Shown here piece after piece: positions 62,914 to 64,000 of a stretch of 64,000 nucleotides of DNA. The stretch's first letter is position 1; each line of letters starts with the position of its first letter. Made by a program: the position numbers and the translations under genes. The notes beneath the pieces were generated by a model. That model did not search any database, was not told the origin of the DNA, and saw only the letters and a program-made list of their open reading frames with translations. Location of the stretch: contig CAJMMT010000004.1 in the NCBI GenBank assembly GCA_905214715.1, positions 62,001-126,000 of the forward strand. The letters are read 5' to 3'. The stretch is from an uncultured bacterium. GTDB lineage: Bacteria; Bacteroidota; Bacteroidia; Bacteroidales; Muribaculaceae.

Positions 62914-62921
62914 GGACTACC
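62896..62921 (+). repeat. GTGGTCC hairpin repeat, copy 5 (supplies the trmB stop)
   Basis: The same element; read in the trmB frame it gives Val-Val-Arg-Thr-Lys and TGA. It ends 56 bases before the mrp start. Confidence 0.8.
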
Positions 62922-62977
62922 GCGTAGCAAAACCAAGCGTAGCCAAACCAAAAGCTACCGTAAGAAAAAAACAAGCA

Positions 62978-64000
62978 ATGACCCTATACCCAAACCTCAT
63001 ATTAGACGCTCTGAAGAACGTAAAATATCCCGGCAACGGCAAGAATATCGTTGAGCTCGGGATGGTCGAAGACGACATACGCATAGACGGCAACACCGTC
63101 TCGTTCTCCCTTATCTTCGACAAACCCACCGACCCCTTCATAAAATCGGTAGTACGTGCTGCCGAAGCGGCCCTACCGGTTTTCGCCGACCCGGATATCG
63201 ATGTCAAAGACCGCATAGCGGTCAAGTTTCGCCAGCCTTCGAAACCGAAACCTGCCTCACCCCTCCCGGGAGTGAAAAACATCATAGGCATAAGTTCCGG
63301 AAAAGGTGGCGTAGGCAAATCCACCGTCGCGGCCAACCTCGCCGTAGCTCTCGCCGCCCAGGGGTATAAGGTCGGACTTCTCGACGCCGACATCTTCGGC
63401 CCCTCCATGCCATTGATGTTCGGCGTGGAAGGAGAGCAACTGTATATGGTAAACCAGGATGGACGCGACTGGATAGAGCCTGTGGAGAAATATGGCGTAA
63501 AGATGCTCTCCATCGGCTTCGTCGTAGACAAGAACTCCGCGGTTCTGTGGCGCGGCGGTATGGCCAGCAATGCCCTGCGTCAGCTTATAACCGATGCCTG
63601 GTGGGGAGATCTGGACTATTTCCTCATCGACATGCCTCCCGGCACAAGCGACATACACCTCACCCTCGTGCAGACTCTGCCTATAACCGGCGTAGTGGTG
63701 GTTACCACACCGCAGCAGGTGGCCGTGGCCGACGCTCGCAAGGGGATAGCCATGTTCAAGGGCGACAAGGTGAACGTGCCGGTACTCGGACTGGTGGAAA
63801 ACATGGCCTGGTTCACTCCCGCATCGCATCCCGACGAGAAATACTATATTTTCGGCAAGGATGGAGGCGAAAAACTCGCCGTCGAAGCCGGTGTGCCTAT
63901 CCTGGCGCGCATCCCGCTCGTCACAGACATTTGCAGCGATGCCGACTCCGGTCAGCCTACCTCGCTTAACCTCTCGCAGACAGCCGGAGCCGATACCGAC
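62978..64000 (+). CDS. mrp: Mrp/NBP35-type Fe-S carrier ATPase, cut by window end
   Basis: The first 341 codons of an ApbC/Mrp protein. Residues 1-80 are a MIP18/DUF59-like domain (LILDALKNVKYPGNGKNIVELGMVED). The deviant Walker A is ISSGKGGVGKSTVAANLAVALA near 108, Walker B LIDMPPGTSDIHL near 216, and VVVTTPQQVAVADARKG and GLVENMAWF follow. It carries [4Fe-4S] clusters to apoproteins. The stop lies beyond base 64000. Confidence 0.93.
   Translation, partial: MTLYPNLILDALKNVKYPGNGKNIVELGMVEDDIRIDGNTVSFSLIFDKPTDPFIKSVVRAAEAALPVFADPDIDVKDRIAVKFRQPSKPKPASPLPGVKNIIGISSGKGGVGKSTVAANLAVALAAQGYKVGLLDADIFGPSMPLMFGVEGEQLYMVNQDGRDWIEPVEKYGVKMLSIGFVVDKNSAVLWRGGMASNALRQLITDAWWGDLDYFLIDMPPGTSDIHLTLVQTLPITGVVVVTTPQQVAVADARKGIAMFKGDKVNVPVLGLVENMAWFTPASHPDEKYYIFGKDGGEKLAVEAGVPILARIPLVTDICSDADSGQPTSLNLSQTAGADTD

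Noticed and set aside
1..64000. CRISPR array, rRNA genes, integrase or IS transposase gene
   Set aside because: None was seen on either strand; the repeats found are short hairpins or fold-back elements without cas or transposase genes.

Overview
The window reads as chromosomal DNA of a gut-type Bacteroidales bacterium, most like the Muribaculaceae or a near relative. The evidence is the repeated use of the Bacteroidetes -7 promoter element TAnnTTTG with a TTTG-like -33 box about 19-21 bases upstream, long three-domain IspG, AsmA, GH3, DUF1573, DUF2851, DUF3467 and DUF4738-like proteins, and type IX secretion (T9SS) style C-terminal tails. Most of the window is ordinary core genome, with several accessory blocks set into it.

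Layout. 1-6852 (minus strand): partial meaB, two DUF1573 lipo/periplasmic proteins, tRNA-Pro (plus strand), ispG, a PAP2-like membrane protein, an RluA-type pseudouridine synthase and a DUF2851 protein. 6912-7657: a small-RNA candidate, a 61-bp perfect palindrome and rubrerythrin. 7835-15690: one plus-strand operon of five genes under one clear promoter: a CHASE2 membrane protein, a FecR/DUF4384-like exported protein, a beta-propeller protein with an OmpA-like end, a TPR protein with a C-terminal caspase domain, and a DUF4384 protein. All four soluble products carry signal peptides, so this looks like a periplasmic caspase system and is the most interesting item here. 15911-31637: a second copy of the small RNA, then recO, cysS, surE, DUF3467, a LolD-like ATPase, a 0.9-kb gene-free stretch (hairpin repeats, a ~200-nt structured RNA candidate, a fold-back element), acyl-CoA ligase, CBS-nucleotidyltransferase, obg, acyltransferase, xseB, rRNA methyltransferases, ferritin, an MBL hydrolase, a DUF4738-like lipoprotein and sufE. 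31770-35892: an RNA or leader candidate, then greA-HIT-GH3 and a MATE transporter.

35905-46364: phage-type structural genes in two minus-strand blocks (a capsid-like block of four genes and a block of three) separated by AsmA, a HAD phosphatase and aroB, and ending at a divergent S24-type repressor whose intergenic palindrome forms two opposed -7 elements. No integrase, terminase, portal or lysis gene is seen. 46425-49187 is leuS. 49294-56131 holds three large secreted proteins with T9SS-like tails (tandem repeat, Omp28/thioredoxin-like, and FN3/jelly-roll types), followed by a Crp/Fnr regulator. 57514-64000 carries rdgB, a PorZ-like propeller protein with a sorting tail, an LRR protein, trmB and a partial Mrp/ApbC ATPase.

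Two families of short hairpin repeats are scattered through the 3' ends and gaps: one (five copies, all plus strand) has a 7-bp stem GTGGTCC/GGACTAC and in one case supplies the last codons and stop of trmB; the other (four copies) has a 6-bp stem that changes in a compensatory way around a constant CGAAGC loop. All functional assignments are from reading the sequence alone; no database search was run.
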